The notes under the pieces were generated by a model, which was not told the origin of the DNA, made no database searches, and saw nothing but the letters and a program-made list of their open reading frames with translations. From positions 1 through 5,533 of the forward strand of contig JAMOMO010000463.1 in the NCBI GenBank assembly GCA_027067035.1: DNA of 5,533 nucleotides, in the 5' to 3' direction. Positions 1 through 5,533 of this stretch are shown in pieces (the first letter of the stretch is position 1; every line of letters begins with the position of its first letter). The position numbers were made by a program, and so were the translations under genes. Source of the DNA: Desulfobulbaceae bacterium. GTDB taxonomy: Bacteria; Desulfobacterota; Desulfobulbia; Desulfobulbales; Desulfocapsaceae.

Positions 1-917
1 TACTGGCTGACAAAAAACACCCCCACGCCCTTGGAGCGAATGAGGCGGATAACCTGGGTGATCCGGTCTATGAGGGCCTTTGGTGCGTTGTTGAAGAGGA
101 GATGCGCCTCGTCAAAGAAAAAGACGAGCTCAGGCACTGCCGCATCGCCCCGTTCCGGCAACTCCTCCATGAGCTCTGACAGGAGCCATAATAGAAATGT
201 GGTGTATATTCTCGGGTTTGAGTAGAGAGAAGAGGCGTCCAGGAGACTGACAACGCCACGTCCTGAAAAGTCCACATGCATCAGATCAGCGATGTTCAGA
301 GCCGGTTCTCCAAAGAACAGCTCTCCGCCCGATTCCTTGAGAACAAGGAGCTTGCGCTGGATGGCGGAAACACTTTGTGAGGCAATGTTTCCATATTCTC
401 TGGCCAGTTCTTTACGGTTCTCTGCAATCCAGTTGAGCATGGCACTGAGGTCTTTCAGGTCAAGCAGCAGCATACCCTGGTCGTCTGCCACCGAGAAGGC
501 AACGTGAAGAATACCTGTCTGGGTATCGTTGAGTTCAAGGATGTTGGCCAGGAGTACCGGTCCCATTTCCGAGACTGTGGTGCGTACCGGGTGGCCGGTT
601 TTTCCTTCAATGTCCCAGAACAGAGTCGGACATCCTTCAAAGGCGTGCTCGGTCACGCCCATGTGCTCAAGCCGTTCTGTGACCTTCTCATGGGGCTTTC
701 CGGGGTTGGCAATACCTGAGAGGTCACCTTTGACATCTGCTGAAAACACGGGGACACCGATTCTGGAAAAGGCTTCGGCAAGGAGCTGCAGGCTCACTGT
801 TTTACCGGTACCAGTGGCCCCCGTAATGAGTCCATGGCGGTTGGCCATGGCAGGGTTGAGGAGGATATGGCTTCCGTCTGTATTGCCGCCAATGAGAATC
901 TGCTGTTTGTCTGTCAT
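1..917 (-). CDS. DUF853 family HerA-like bipolar DNA helicase/ATPase, N-terminal part (3' end off the left edge)
   Basis: The reading frame is open from an ATG at 917 to the left edge, giving 305 residues. It begins MTDKQQILIGGN. A P-loop GATGTGKT (Walker A) sits at residues 33-40 with Lys39. A Walker B motif, VFFFDEAHLLF, has Asp269 and Glu270, and is followed by IRSKGVGVFFVSQ. These blocks and the intervening text (FLLWLLSELMEELPE, and ADVKGDLSGIANPGK near residue 60) are characteristic of the DUF853 family, which includes E. coli YjgR. Family members are cytoplasmic FtsK/HerA-superfamily ATPases of about 500 residues whose physiological role is poorly defined, so roughly 60% of the protein is visible. 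The start is supported by GGAG seven bases upstream and by alignment with the usual family N-terminus. The last two bases at the window edge (TA on the coding strand) leave the next codon undetermined: tyrosine or a stop. It is separated by 133 bases from the phosphoesterase upstream, and that gap holds a palindromic element. Confidence 0.93.
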   Translation of the reverse strand, partial: MTDKQQILIGGNTDGSHILLNPAMANRHGLITGATGTGKTVSLQLLAEAFSRIGVPVFSADVKGDLSGIANPGKPHEKVTERLEHMGVTEHAFEGCPTLFWDIEGKTGHPVRTTVSEMGPVLLANILELNDTQTGILHVAFSVADDQGMLLLDLKDLSAMLNWIAENRKELAREYGNIASQSVSAIQRKLLVLKESGGELFFGEPALNIADLMHVDFSGRGVVSLLDASSLYSNPRIYTTFLLWLLSELMEELPERGDAAVPELVFFFDEAHLLFNNAPKALIDRITQVIRLIRSKGVGVFFVSQ

Positions 918-953
918 CTTGAGGCTCCAGTCAGCATGGGTGAGGTGGTTGAT

Positions 954-1045
954 TGTTATGACCCTGAATCGGTGAGGAAAAGGTGCTGCCGGGCAGTATA
1001 GCATATCCAGCGGAGAACGCTCACGGATTCAGAATCCTATCATAG
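954..1045. repeat. Short element A bounded by inverted repeats (MITE-like or palindromic), in the leader region of the DUF853 gene
   Basis: The left arm (960-976, GACCCTGAATCGGTGAG) and the right arm (1020-1036, CTCACGGATTCAGAATC) are inverted copies matching at 14 of 17 positions. The loop between them is 43 bases. In RNA from the minus strand, two of the three mismatches become G-U pairs, so 16 of 17 positions could pair. Further out, both arms carry TATGA (957-961 on plus, 1040-1044 on minus), though the right arm has about five extra bases between TATGA and the core. The same core recurs as a second inverted pair near 4741 and 4908. No open reading frame of note lies inside. Being a repeat is seen directly; calling it mobile is inference, and no target-site duplication is evident. 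Confidence 0.7.
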
Positions 1046-1050
1046 TGTCA

Positions 1051-1680
1051 TCAGACAGGATAATCAAATGTCAGGGCGGGACGGACCCTGTTGTTTTTGT
1101 CCTTTACGTTGCAGTTGATAAAGGTGGTACTCCCGATTTTCTTTATTCCGTTGTGGTTGTGGATATGTCCGAAGATATGGAGTGCCGGGGCTATGCGCTG
1201 TACCGCTTCAATGAGATCGGAACAGCCGTGACTGATACCCCCGTCCTCATCCATGATGCCGCAGGGTGGGCTGTGGGTGATGAGAATATCCGTGTCTTCG
1301 GGGATTCTGTCCCATTTGCTGCGCATCACCGCACCGCGGGGCAGGGCAAAGGCATCACAGGCGTTGGTGTTGAATGTCGGCTGCCAGGGAGATCCGTAGA
1401 GTTTAATACCTTCAATGGTGACTGATTCGTCCTGGAGATAGATGGCATCTTTCAGCAGTGCGCGACCCTGTTCCGGTGAGGAGGCAAGCAGATGGTCATG
1501 GTTGCCGCCGATCACCACCTTATGGCGATGGGGCAGTGCTGCCAGGAAGTCATTAAAGCCGGCCACATCCTGCAGGGTTCTGCAGACGGACATGTCACCT
1601 GCAAAGATGAGAAGATCAGCATCGGGGATCTCCACCTGCCGGTGCAGCATATGGGTGTCACTGAATGCGGTAATTTTCAC
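1051..1680 (-). CDS. Calcineurin-like metallophosphoesterase of the MPPED/UPF0046 type
   Basis: This is a complete 209-residue protein. The metallophosphoesterase signature is intact and in order: FSDTH (Asp8, His10), AGD (Asp29), GGNHDH (Asn60, His61), THSPP (His136) and GHIH (His172, His174). These residues bind a two-metal centre in the family. Stretches such as AIYLQDESVTIEG (79-91), LYGSPWQPTFN (94-104), LPRG and KWDRIPEDTDILITHSPP resemble animal MPPED1/MPPED2 and bacterial relatives, which are small stand-alone cytoplasmic phosphodiesterases. Substrate cannot be told from sequence; cyclic nucleotides are hydrolysed by some relatives. Animal MPPED2 has a glycine in place of the final-motif histidine (GGIH), whereas this protein keeps GHIH, so full metal-dependent activity is expected. 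The start codon is GTG at 1680; there is no ATG upstream before an in-frame stop at 1720-1722, and the Shine-Dalgarno match is poor. It begins 26 bases after the NYN gene stop, consistent with co-transcription. There is no signal peptide or membrane segment. Confidence 0.9.
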   Translation of the reverse strand: MKITAFSDTHMLHRQVEIPDADLLIFAGDMSVCRTLQDVAGFNDFLAALPHRHKVVIGGNHDHLLASSPEQGRALLKDAIYLQDESVTIEGIKLYGSPWQPTFNTNACDAFALPRGAVMRSKWDRIPEDTDILITHSPPCGIMDEDGGISHGCSDLIEAVQRIAPALHIFGHIHNHNGIKKIGSTTFINCNVKDKNNRVRPALTFDYPV

Positions 1681-1706
1681 GGTGAATAGTGTGCAGTGAG
1701 GCAGGC

Positions 1707-2480
1707 TCAGGGAAGAATTTCATCTATGGAGCGGATGTCCACGGCTTCGGTCTTGTTCCTGTTGTCGGGATTGGCGGTGATCTTGAATTCAAAGATGTTG
1801 TTGGAATCCGAGAAGAGGCTGTCTGAACTCACCTGGGATTTGGAACAGTGAAAGAAGACACTTTCCGCTCTGAGACCATTGTCTTTCAATGAGTAGTAGC
1901 GCATAAAACCGAAGCCGCGTTCGCTGTTGTAATTGATGGGGAATCCGCGATGCCATCCTTTTCCCTCTTCCTGAAGCGGGAGCAGACCGGGGATGAGAAA
2001 TCCGGAGAGAAAGCTGTCCGCCTCCTCTTTGAGCTCGCTGCTCACATTGTTGAATGCGATCACTTCGACTCTGCAGCCCATGTTCTGCAGGGCCTGGACA
2101 AGGCGGATGAAATCACCATCACCGGTGAGGAGAATGACCCGGTCAAGGTTTCTCGCCTGCAGGAGTGCATCGATGGCCAGATCCATGTCGGCATTGGCCT
2201 TGGTGGTGAGAATACCTTCGTCGTCCACAAAGTGTTTTACAAATTTTTTGATCACTTTAAATCCGCATTGGCGCAGGATGTCATGGTAGCGATAGAGCTT
2301 TATCCGGTATTCACGGTCCTCTCTGGTGCGTTCCCCGTTTTCGGCAAGGTAGCAGTTTGCCCGGAGCATGATGGAGTCTCCACGGTTGGCAAGGTCCACC
2401 AGTACGTCATAGCGCATCCCATAGCCGCCGCAGAGTCTGATGTTTTCAGCATCAACATATATTCCAGTTTTCAATGTCAT
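1707..2480 (-). CDS. NYN-domain (LabA/DUF88-like) putative ribonuclease with a C-terminal cold-shock-like domain
   Basis: This is a complete 257-residue protein starting at ATG 2480. Residues 5-165 match the NYN (PIN-like, LabA/DUF88) fold: GIYVDAENI with Asp10 and Asn13, KANADMDLAIDAL with Asp98 and Asp100, and LLTGDGDF with Asp121 and Asp123, followed by GCRVEVIAF. These acidic residues form the metal-binding nuclease site in the family, so RNA cleavage is the likely activity. A linker (about 166-178) leads to residues 179-252, which look like a cold-shock/OB domain. ERGFGFM (187-193) resembles RNP1, VFFHCS (208-213) resembles RNP2, and FEFKIT followed by KTEAVDI resembles the closing strands. 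The inferred picture is a cytoplasmic nuclease that binds single-stranded nucleic acid through its own tail. No good Shine-Dalgarno sequence precedes the ATG. The phosphoesterase follows after 26 bases, suggesting one transcript. The NYN assignment is strong; the cold-shock call is moderate, because the domain is diverged and carries an insertion between the two RNP motifs. Confidence 0.88.
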   Translation of the reverse strand: MTLKTGIYVDAENIRLCGGYGMRYDVLVDLANRGDSIMLRANCYLAENGERTREDREYRIKLYRYHDILRQCGFKVIKKFVKHFVDDEGILTTKANADMDLAIDALLQARNLDRVILLTGDGDFIRLVQALQNMGCRVEVIAFNNVSSELKEEADSFLSGFLIPGLLPLQEEGKGWHRGFPINYNSERGFGFMRYYSLKDNGLRAESVFFHCSKSQVSSDSLFSDSNNIFEFKITANPDNRNKTEAVDIRSIDEILP

Positions 2481-2592
2481 GGTTTTGCCAGCTGTTGCAG
2501 TAAAATAGAATAGGGTTTGTCTCTTCCTGATAAACTACCATGTGTGGCGCAGTTTTGGTGTGTTTTTTTTTGTTTTTACCGCCGGGAAGAGG

Positions 2593-2624
2593 GCCGCCTG
2601 ATGCAGCGGGAATGAAGAGGCGGC
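2593..2624. other. Hairpin just after the kinase stop codon; possible weak terminator or mRNA end
   Basis: A perfect 7-bp stem, GCCGCCT (2593-2599) against AGGCGGC (2618-2624), encloses an 18-base loop. It begins 8 bases after the kinase stop on the transcribed strand. No T-run follows it in the transcribed (minus) direction. Instead the minus strand becomes A-rich (complement of 2562-2577), so a classical intrinsic terminator is not supported. It could stabilise a 3' end or be incidental. The rest of the 2481-2632 gap shows only the A-tract and no clear promoter for the NYN gene. Confidence 0.3.
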
Positions 2625-2632
2625 AGGAATTG

Positions 2633-4744
2633 TCACTGCAGCAGAGTTGCAATGGCGCAGTCCAGCTCTTTCAGGTCAAAGGGTTTGGTCACTGCAGCCT
2701 GGAAGCCGTAATTCCTGAAATTTGCCATTACCGGGTCATTGGAGTAGCCGCTGGCAACAATGAGTTTTGCCTTCGGGTCTATCTGCAGGAGTTTTCGGGC
2801 TGCCTCCTGGCCGCCCATTCCACCGGGGATGGTCAGGTCCATGATAACGGCATCAATGGGCTGGCATTTTTCCTGCTGCTCCTGATAGGTGGCTATTGCC
2901 TGATCACCGTTTTCAACAAGAATTGCTTCATGGCCCAGAGCTTTCAGTTGTGATTTCAGGACACTTCTCAGCATCTCTTCATCGTCCATGACCATGATTC
3001 TGGCACTCCTGCAGAGAGGCCCGGGGTCCGGGCAGGGCTTTTTCTGTTCAGGGGGATGTACTGCCGGGAGGTAGATGCTGAACGCTGTTCCCTGGCCGGG
3101 ACTTGAGTCAACTGCCAGATATCCGTCGTGTTTATTGATAATGGAGTGGCATATTGCCAGACCCAGGCCGCTACCCTCCTGTTTGGTGGTGAAATAGGGA
3201 TCAAATATTTTATCCATGTGTTCCTTGGGGATGCCGATTCCGTTGTCCTGAATAGTGATGCGGACAAACTCTCCCGTATCAGCGTTGAGAAACGGCTCAC
3301 TGGAGGCGTCATCTATGTTGCGGCATGTGATTACTATCTCACCATCTCCAGGCAGGGCGTGTCTGGCGTTAAGGAGAATATTCTGAATAACCTGGCTGAG
3401 CTGCCCGCTGTCGGCATTTACATGCCAGAGCGGCTCGGAAAAGCTGTGGCGGCAGGTGATGGAAGTATCATAGAGGATGAAATCAGCCGAACTTTTGATC
3501 AGCTCGGGGAGTTCAAGGACCTCTTTGACAGGGTCACCGCCCTTGGCAAAAGTGAGCAGCTGGTCTGTGAGTTTTGCAGCCCGGAGCGTTGCCTGCTGGG
3601 CACTCTGGAGAAGGTATGCTGTCTTGGGATCTTTTTCCGTGCGGTGACCGGCAAGTTCTATGTTGCCAAGGATTGATGAGAGTATATTGTTGAAATCATG
3701 CGCAATTCCTCCGGCGAGAACCCCTATCGATTCCAGTTTCTTTATTTTGAAGAGTTCTTCTTCAAGGAGTTTTTCGTTGGTTGTATCCCTGAAAACAAGG
3801 ACTGTACCCACCGTTTTGTCCTTTCGGTTTTTGATGGGGGCGCTGCTGTCTGCTATGGGGCGGACAGTGCCGTCTTTTGCGATGAGAGCTGTATGATTAT
3901 CCAGGCTCATGACTTCACCGAACTCAAGTACCCGGTGAATGGGGCTCATACACTGCTGGCCGGTTTTTTTGTTTATGATATTGAAAACATTATTTGAATC
4001 GGCTCCAACTGCCTCGTCATTGGTCCATCCGGTGAGCTCTTCGGCCTTTTTATTCAGGAAAACTATTCTGCCGTTGATGTCAGTGGTGATAACACCATCA
4101 CCAATGGAGCGCAGGGTCACACTGAGTCGTTCCTTTTCATTTCGCAGTTCCTCTTCAGCCTGTTTACGGGCCTCGATGTCACGTATTGTGGCTGTGAGGA
4201 AATTCTGGTTTTTGAAACGGGTTCTTTTGAGCGATATTTCTGCCCAGAAGAGCTCGCCGTTTTTTTTCCTGGAGAGCCATTCGAAGCTGTGGCTTCCTTT
4301 CTCAAGTGCTTTGTTGATCAACGGCATGGCACCAACTCTGTTCCAGGGCGGGGAACCTTCACTGATCATATCAATACTCAGCCCGGAGATCTCTTCAGGG
4401 GCATAGCCATATACTTCTCTGAGGGCTCTGTTTGCCTCAATGAAACTGCCGTCCCGGGGAGAGAAGATGATGATGGGTTCACCCGGTGCATTGTATACCT
4501 GCCGGTATTTTTCCTCCTGCTCATGGAGCTGGTCGTGGGCTGAGGAGAGTTCCGATATCTTGTCAAGCCAGCGCTGTCGCATCCGTCCCAGCAGGAAGCC
4601 GCAGACGGTTCCCACAAAAAGGGGGGCAATATAGCGGTAGAGGTCGGCACGGTGTCCGGTTCCGCTCAGGGCAAGAAAACCGAATACAGGTACAATGCAG
4701 GCCCCTGCCAGGGCATATGTTGTTGCCAGAGAAAATCTCTTCAT
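2633..4744 (-). CDS. Membrane-anchored hybrid sensor histidine kinase (2 TM, PAS-PAS, HisKA-HATPase, receiver)
   Basis: This is a complete 703-residue protein. Two hydrophobic segments (about 5-27 and 36-54) anchor it in the inner membrane with almost no periplasmic loop, so sensing is probably intramembrane or cytoplasmic. A short coiled coil (about 55-82) leads to PAS 1 (about 77-195, ending in a PAC-like IRDIEARKQAEEEL) and PAS 2 (about 203-325, ending VFRDTTNEKLLEEEL). The HisKA motif GGIAHDFNNIL gives phospho-accepting His349. The ATPase boxes are NILLNARHAL (N box, Asn459), DNGIGI (G1, Asp500), FDPYFTTK (514-521) and GSGLGLAI (524-531). The receiver (about 581-703) has Asp587/Asp588, phospho-acceptor Asp636 (VIMDLTIPGGMGG), Ser665 and Lys687. 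All catalytic residues are present. No HPt domain or partner regulator is in the window, so the output is unknown. The start is the first ATG after an in-frame stop at 4793-4795. Only AGG directly abutting the ATG resembles a ribosome site. The ATG lies in one arm of repeat element B. Confidence 0.95.
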   Translation of the reverse strand: MKRFSLATTYALAGACIVPVFGFLALSGTGHRADLYRYIAPLFVGTVCGFLLGRMRQRWLDKISELSSAHDQLHEQEEKYRQVYNAPGEPIIIFSPRDGSFIEANRALREVYGYAPEEISGLSIDMISEGSPPWNRVGAMPLINKALEKGSHSFEWLSRKKNGELFWAEISLKRTRFKNQNFLTATIRDIEARKQAEEELRNEKERLSVTLRSIGDGVITTDINGRIVFLNKKAEELTGWTNDEAVGADSNNVFNIINKKTGQQCMSPIHRVLEFGEVMSLDNHTALIAKDGTVRPIADSSAPIKNRKDKTVGTVLVFRDTTNEKLLEEELFKIKKLESIGVLAGGIAHDFNNILSSILGNIELAGHRTEKDPKTAYLLQSAQQATLRAAKLTDQLLTFAKGGDPVKEVLELPELIKSSADFILYDTSITCRHSFSEPLWHVNADSGQLSQVIQNILLNARHALPGDGEIVITCRNIDDASSEPFLNADTGEFVRITIQDNGIGIPKEHMDKIFDPYFTTKQEGSGLGLAICHSIINKHDGYLAVDSSPGQGTAFSIYLPAVHPPEQKKPCPDPGPLCRSARIMVMDDEEMLRSVLKSQLKALGHEAILVENGDQAIATYQEQQEKCQPIDAVIMDLTIPGGMGGQEAARKLLQIDPKAKLIVASGYSNDPVMANFRNYGFQAAVTKPFDLKELDCAIATLLQ

Positions 4745-4786
4745 CCTGAAACCGTGACGAAAATGTGGTGGTAGATAGTGACTGTA

Positions 4787-4836
4787 CTGTTTTTACCTGT
4801 TTTCCTGTGATGGCGGGCCGTTTTTTACTCTGTTTT
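4787..4836 (-). promoter_or_regulatory. Three AAAACAG repeats in the kinase leader, possible binding sites
   Basis: CTGTTTT occurs at 4787-4793, 4797-4803 and 4830-4836, and reads AAAACAG on the transcribed strand. The starts are 10 and 33 bases apart, close to whole helical turns, so all three would face the same side of DNA. This fits an operator for a regulator, but the region is A/T-rich and the motif is short, so chance is quite possible. Confidence 0.25.
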
Positions 4837-4905
4837 ACGACTTCGTCCTGCGGTGCCTCCGCCGGCAATGTATCCTGCCTCTAATCGGACGCTCACGGAT
4901 TCAGG

Positions 4906-4914
4906 ATCATAACA
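4906..4914 (-). promoter_or_regulatory. Candidate extended -10 promoter element for the histidine kinase
   Basis: On the minus strand the sequence reads TGTTATGAT, that is TG-N-TATGAT, an extended -10 with one mismatch to TATAAT. A -35 hexamer at the usual distance is poor, which is typical for extended -10 promoters. Transcription would start near 4899, giving a leader of about 155 bases to the kinase ATG. The hexamer overlaps the right arm of element B, so the repeat itself would supply the promoter. This is prediction from motif only. Confidence 0.35.
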
Positions 4915-5110
4915 AAATAATTGTGCCATATTACAGGGAGACAGTCAAGTGAAGTGAGCCGGTGTACCTGCTCTGCTAACTTCCTGTTGCGTTGAGAAAA
5001 ATGTGCCTGTGGTGACTGAGTGCTGAGATATGTCGTATGGCTCCGGGAGCAGTGCCAGCGGATGATGCACCGGTGATTGCTCTATTGTGTTCCCTGTTCG
5101 GGACTGATGC
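4915..5110. other. Intergenic stretch with no supported gene or site
   Basis: This stretch lies downstream of the beta-barrel gene and upstream of element B. A small inverted repeat, GCTCC-G-GGAGC (5040-5050), is visible but no T-run follows it on either strand. No open frame here has convincing protein-like content. I see no RNA gene, further copy of the repeat motif or terminator. Confidence 0.5.
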
Positions 5111-5533
5111 TCAGAAGCGTATCAGGAATCCGGCGGTAAGTGCACTGCCGCCCCAGGAGAACTGCATACCGACGTTTTTGTATCTGATGTCCGTATAAAG
5201 TTGAATCAACGGAAAAAAACCGGAATCCCCGATCTGCATTTTTTCGTATCCGTAGAGGATTCCTGCCCGGTATCCCGCCTCAACCGAGAGGGGCCCCCAC
5301 ATACTACGATACACATCCCGCTGTACTCCGCCGGACCAGGCCCGGTCGTCGCGTGAATTTTCAAAAGTCCCGAAGTAGTAACCTTTAAAGGCCAGACCGA
5401 TGAGGTTATGGGTTGTCTGATACTCGTCATCGTCGTCAACGAAATGATAAGACCACATGCCGAGGTAGAGGGTATCCATGGCCGGTTCACCCCAGAAAAG
5501 TTCCATGGCGGTTTTCTCAGCTGCGGCAGGGGG
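5111..5533 (-). CDS. Probable outer-membrane beta-barrel protein, C-terminal part (5' end off the right edge)
   Basis: The frame is open to the right edge, giving 140 visible residues that end in GFLIRF and a TGA at 5111. An ATG exists at 5506, but the frame continues upstream as PPAAAEKTA. That resembles the end of a signal peptide and a cleavage site, so the true start is probably outside the window. The body has alternating aromatic and polar residues in short strands (TLYLGMWSYHF, NLIGLAFKGYYFGTFENS, LSVEAGYRAGILYGYE, VGMQFSW), and a terminal Phe typical of the Omp85/BAM recognition signal. The pattern, with a Tyr/His-rich first strand and an IRF end, faintly recalls PagP-like lipid A acyltransferase barrels and related uncharacterised outer-membrane proteins. 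I cannot assign an enzyme activity. It is 366 bases upstream of the kinase and probably a separate unit. Confidence 0.7.
   Translation of the reverse strand, partial: PPAAAEKTAMELFWGEPAMDTLYLGMWSYHFVDDDDEYQTTHNLIGLAFKGYYFGTFENSRDDRAWSGGVQRDVYRSMWGPLSVEAGYRAGILYGYEKMQIGDSGFFPLIQLYTDIRYKNVGMQFSWGGSALTAGFLIRF

Larger units (their letters stand above)
4741..4914. repeat. Element B bounded by inverted repeats, spanning the leader and start codon of the histidine kinase
   Basis: The left arm (4743-4757, ATCCTGAAACCGTGA) and the right arm (4893-4907, TCACGGATTCAGGAT) are inverted copies matching at 14 of 15 positions, with 135 bases between them. The core is the same as in element A. The longest direct match is between the two right arms: 1017-1036 and 4889-4908 agree at 19 of 20 bases. 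Just inside the right arm, 4852-4908 also resembles 982-1036 of element A. The left arm runs into the kinase coding region (start codon 4742-4744). No coding sequence is convincing inside. The relation to element A is seen in the sequence; a mobile origin is inferred. Confidence 0.65.

Noticed and set aside
1950..2513. A 187-codon open frame on the plus strand, opposite the NYN gene
   Set aside because: It is fully antisense to a gene with clear domain motifs. Its own translation has no recognisable motif, and it appears open because of the codon pattern of the minus-strand gene.
2497..2580. TATTCT preceded by an A-tract on the minus strand as a promoter for the NYN gene
   Set aside because: There is no acceptable -35 hexamer at 16-18 bases and the A-tract is too far upstream, so the match is not better than expected in A/T-rich sequence.
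3128..3676. A 182-codon plus-strand open frame, and neighbours at 3698-3997 and 3939-4406
   Set aside because: They lie opposite the histidine kinase, whose catalytic motifs span the same bases, and they show no domain features.
4563..4868. A 101-codon minus-strand frame beginning MPAEAPQDE in the kinase leader
   Set aside because: It runs into the kinase gene in another frame, its content is low-complexity and it lacks a ribosome site. Part of it lies inside repeat element B.
4861..4890. Minus-strand AGGCAGGATACATTGCC, resembling the box near the 3' end of cobalamin riboswitches
   Set aside because: The match has an extra base, the upstream conserved core of the riboswitch is absent, and the downstream gene has no link to cobalamin.
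4910..4935. TGGCAC on the minus strand as the -24 half of a sigma-54 promoter
   Set aside because: The -12 GC dinucleotide is missing at the required distance; the bases there are TT.
5040..5050. GCTCC-G-GGAGC palindrome as terminator of the beta-barrel gene
   Set aside because: The stem is short and there is no T-run on the transcribed strand.

Overview
The window looks like chromosomal DNA of a mid-GC Gram-negative bacterium. The gene content (HerA-like DUF853 ATPase, hybrid PAS histidine kinase, outer-membrane beta-barrel) and the overall style suggest a proteobacterium in the broad sense, perhaps Desulfobacterota. That placement is an inference from impression, not from a marker gene. 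No rRNA, tRNA, CRISPR array, transposase or phage gene is visible.

All five recognisable genes are on the minus strand, so transcription runs right to left. From the right edge: the C-terminal part of a probable outer-membrane beta-barrel protein (5111-5533, start outside the window); a 366-base gap; a membrane-anchored hybrid histidine kinase with two PAS domains and a C-terminal receiver (2633-4744); a 152-base gap; a NYN-domain (PIN-like) putative ribonuclease fused to a cold-shock-like domain (1707-2480); after only 26 bases, a calcineurin-like phosphoesterase of the MPPED/UPF0046 type (1051-1680); a 133-base gap; and the first 305 codons of a DUF853 HerA-like ATPase (1-917, continuing off the left edge).

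The NYN gene and the phosphoesterase are probably co-transcribed and may form a small nucleic-acid or nucleotide turnover unit. The kinase probably senses a cytoplasmic cue through its PAS domains and hands phosphate to its own receiver. Its final partner is not in the window.

The most unusual signal lies in the gaps. Four copies of a 15-base motif close to ATCCTGAATCCGTGA form two inward-facing pairs. One pair bounds about 90 bp in the gap before the DUF853 gene, and the other bounds about 175 bp in the gap before the kinase. The two bounded segments also share a diverged inner block. They look like two members of a small, non-coding, MITE-like or palindromic repeat family. The copy before the kinase overlaps the kinase start codon and could pair with its leader, so it may affect expression.
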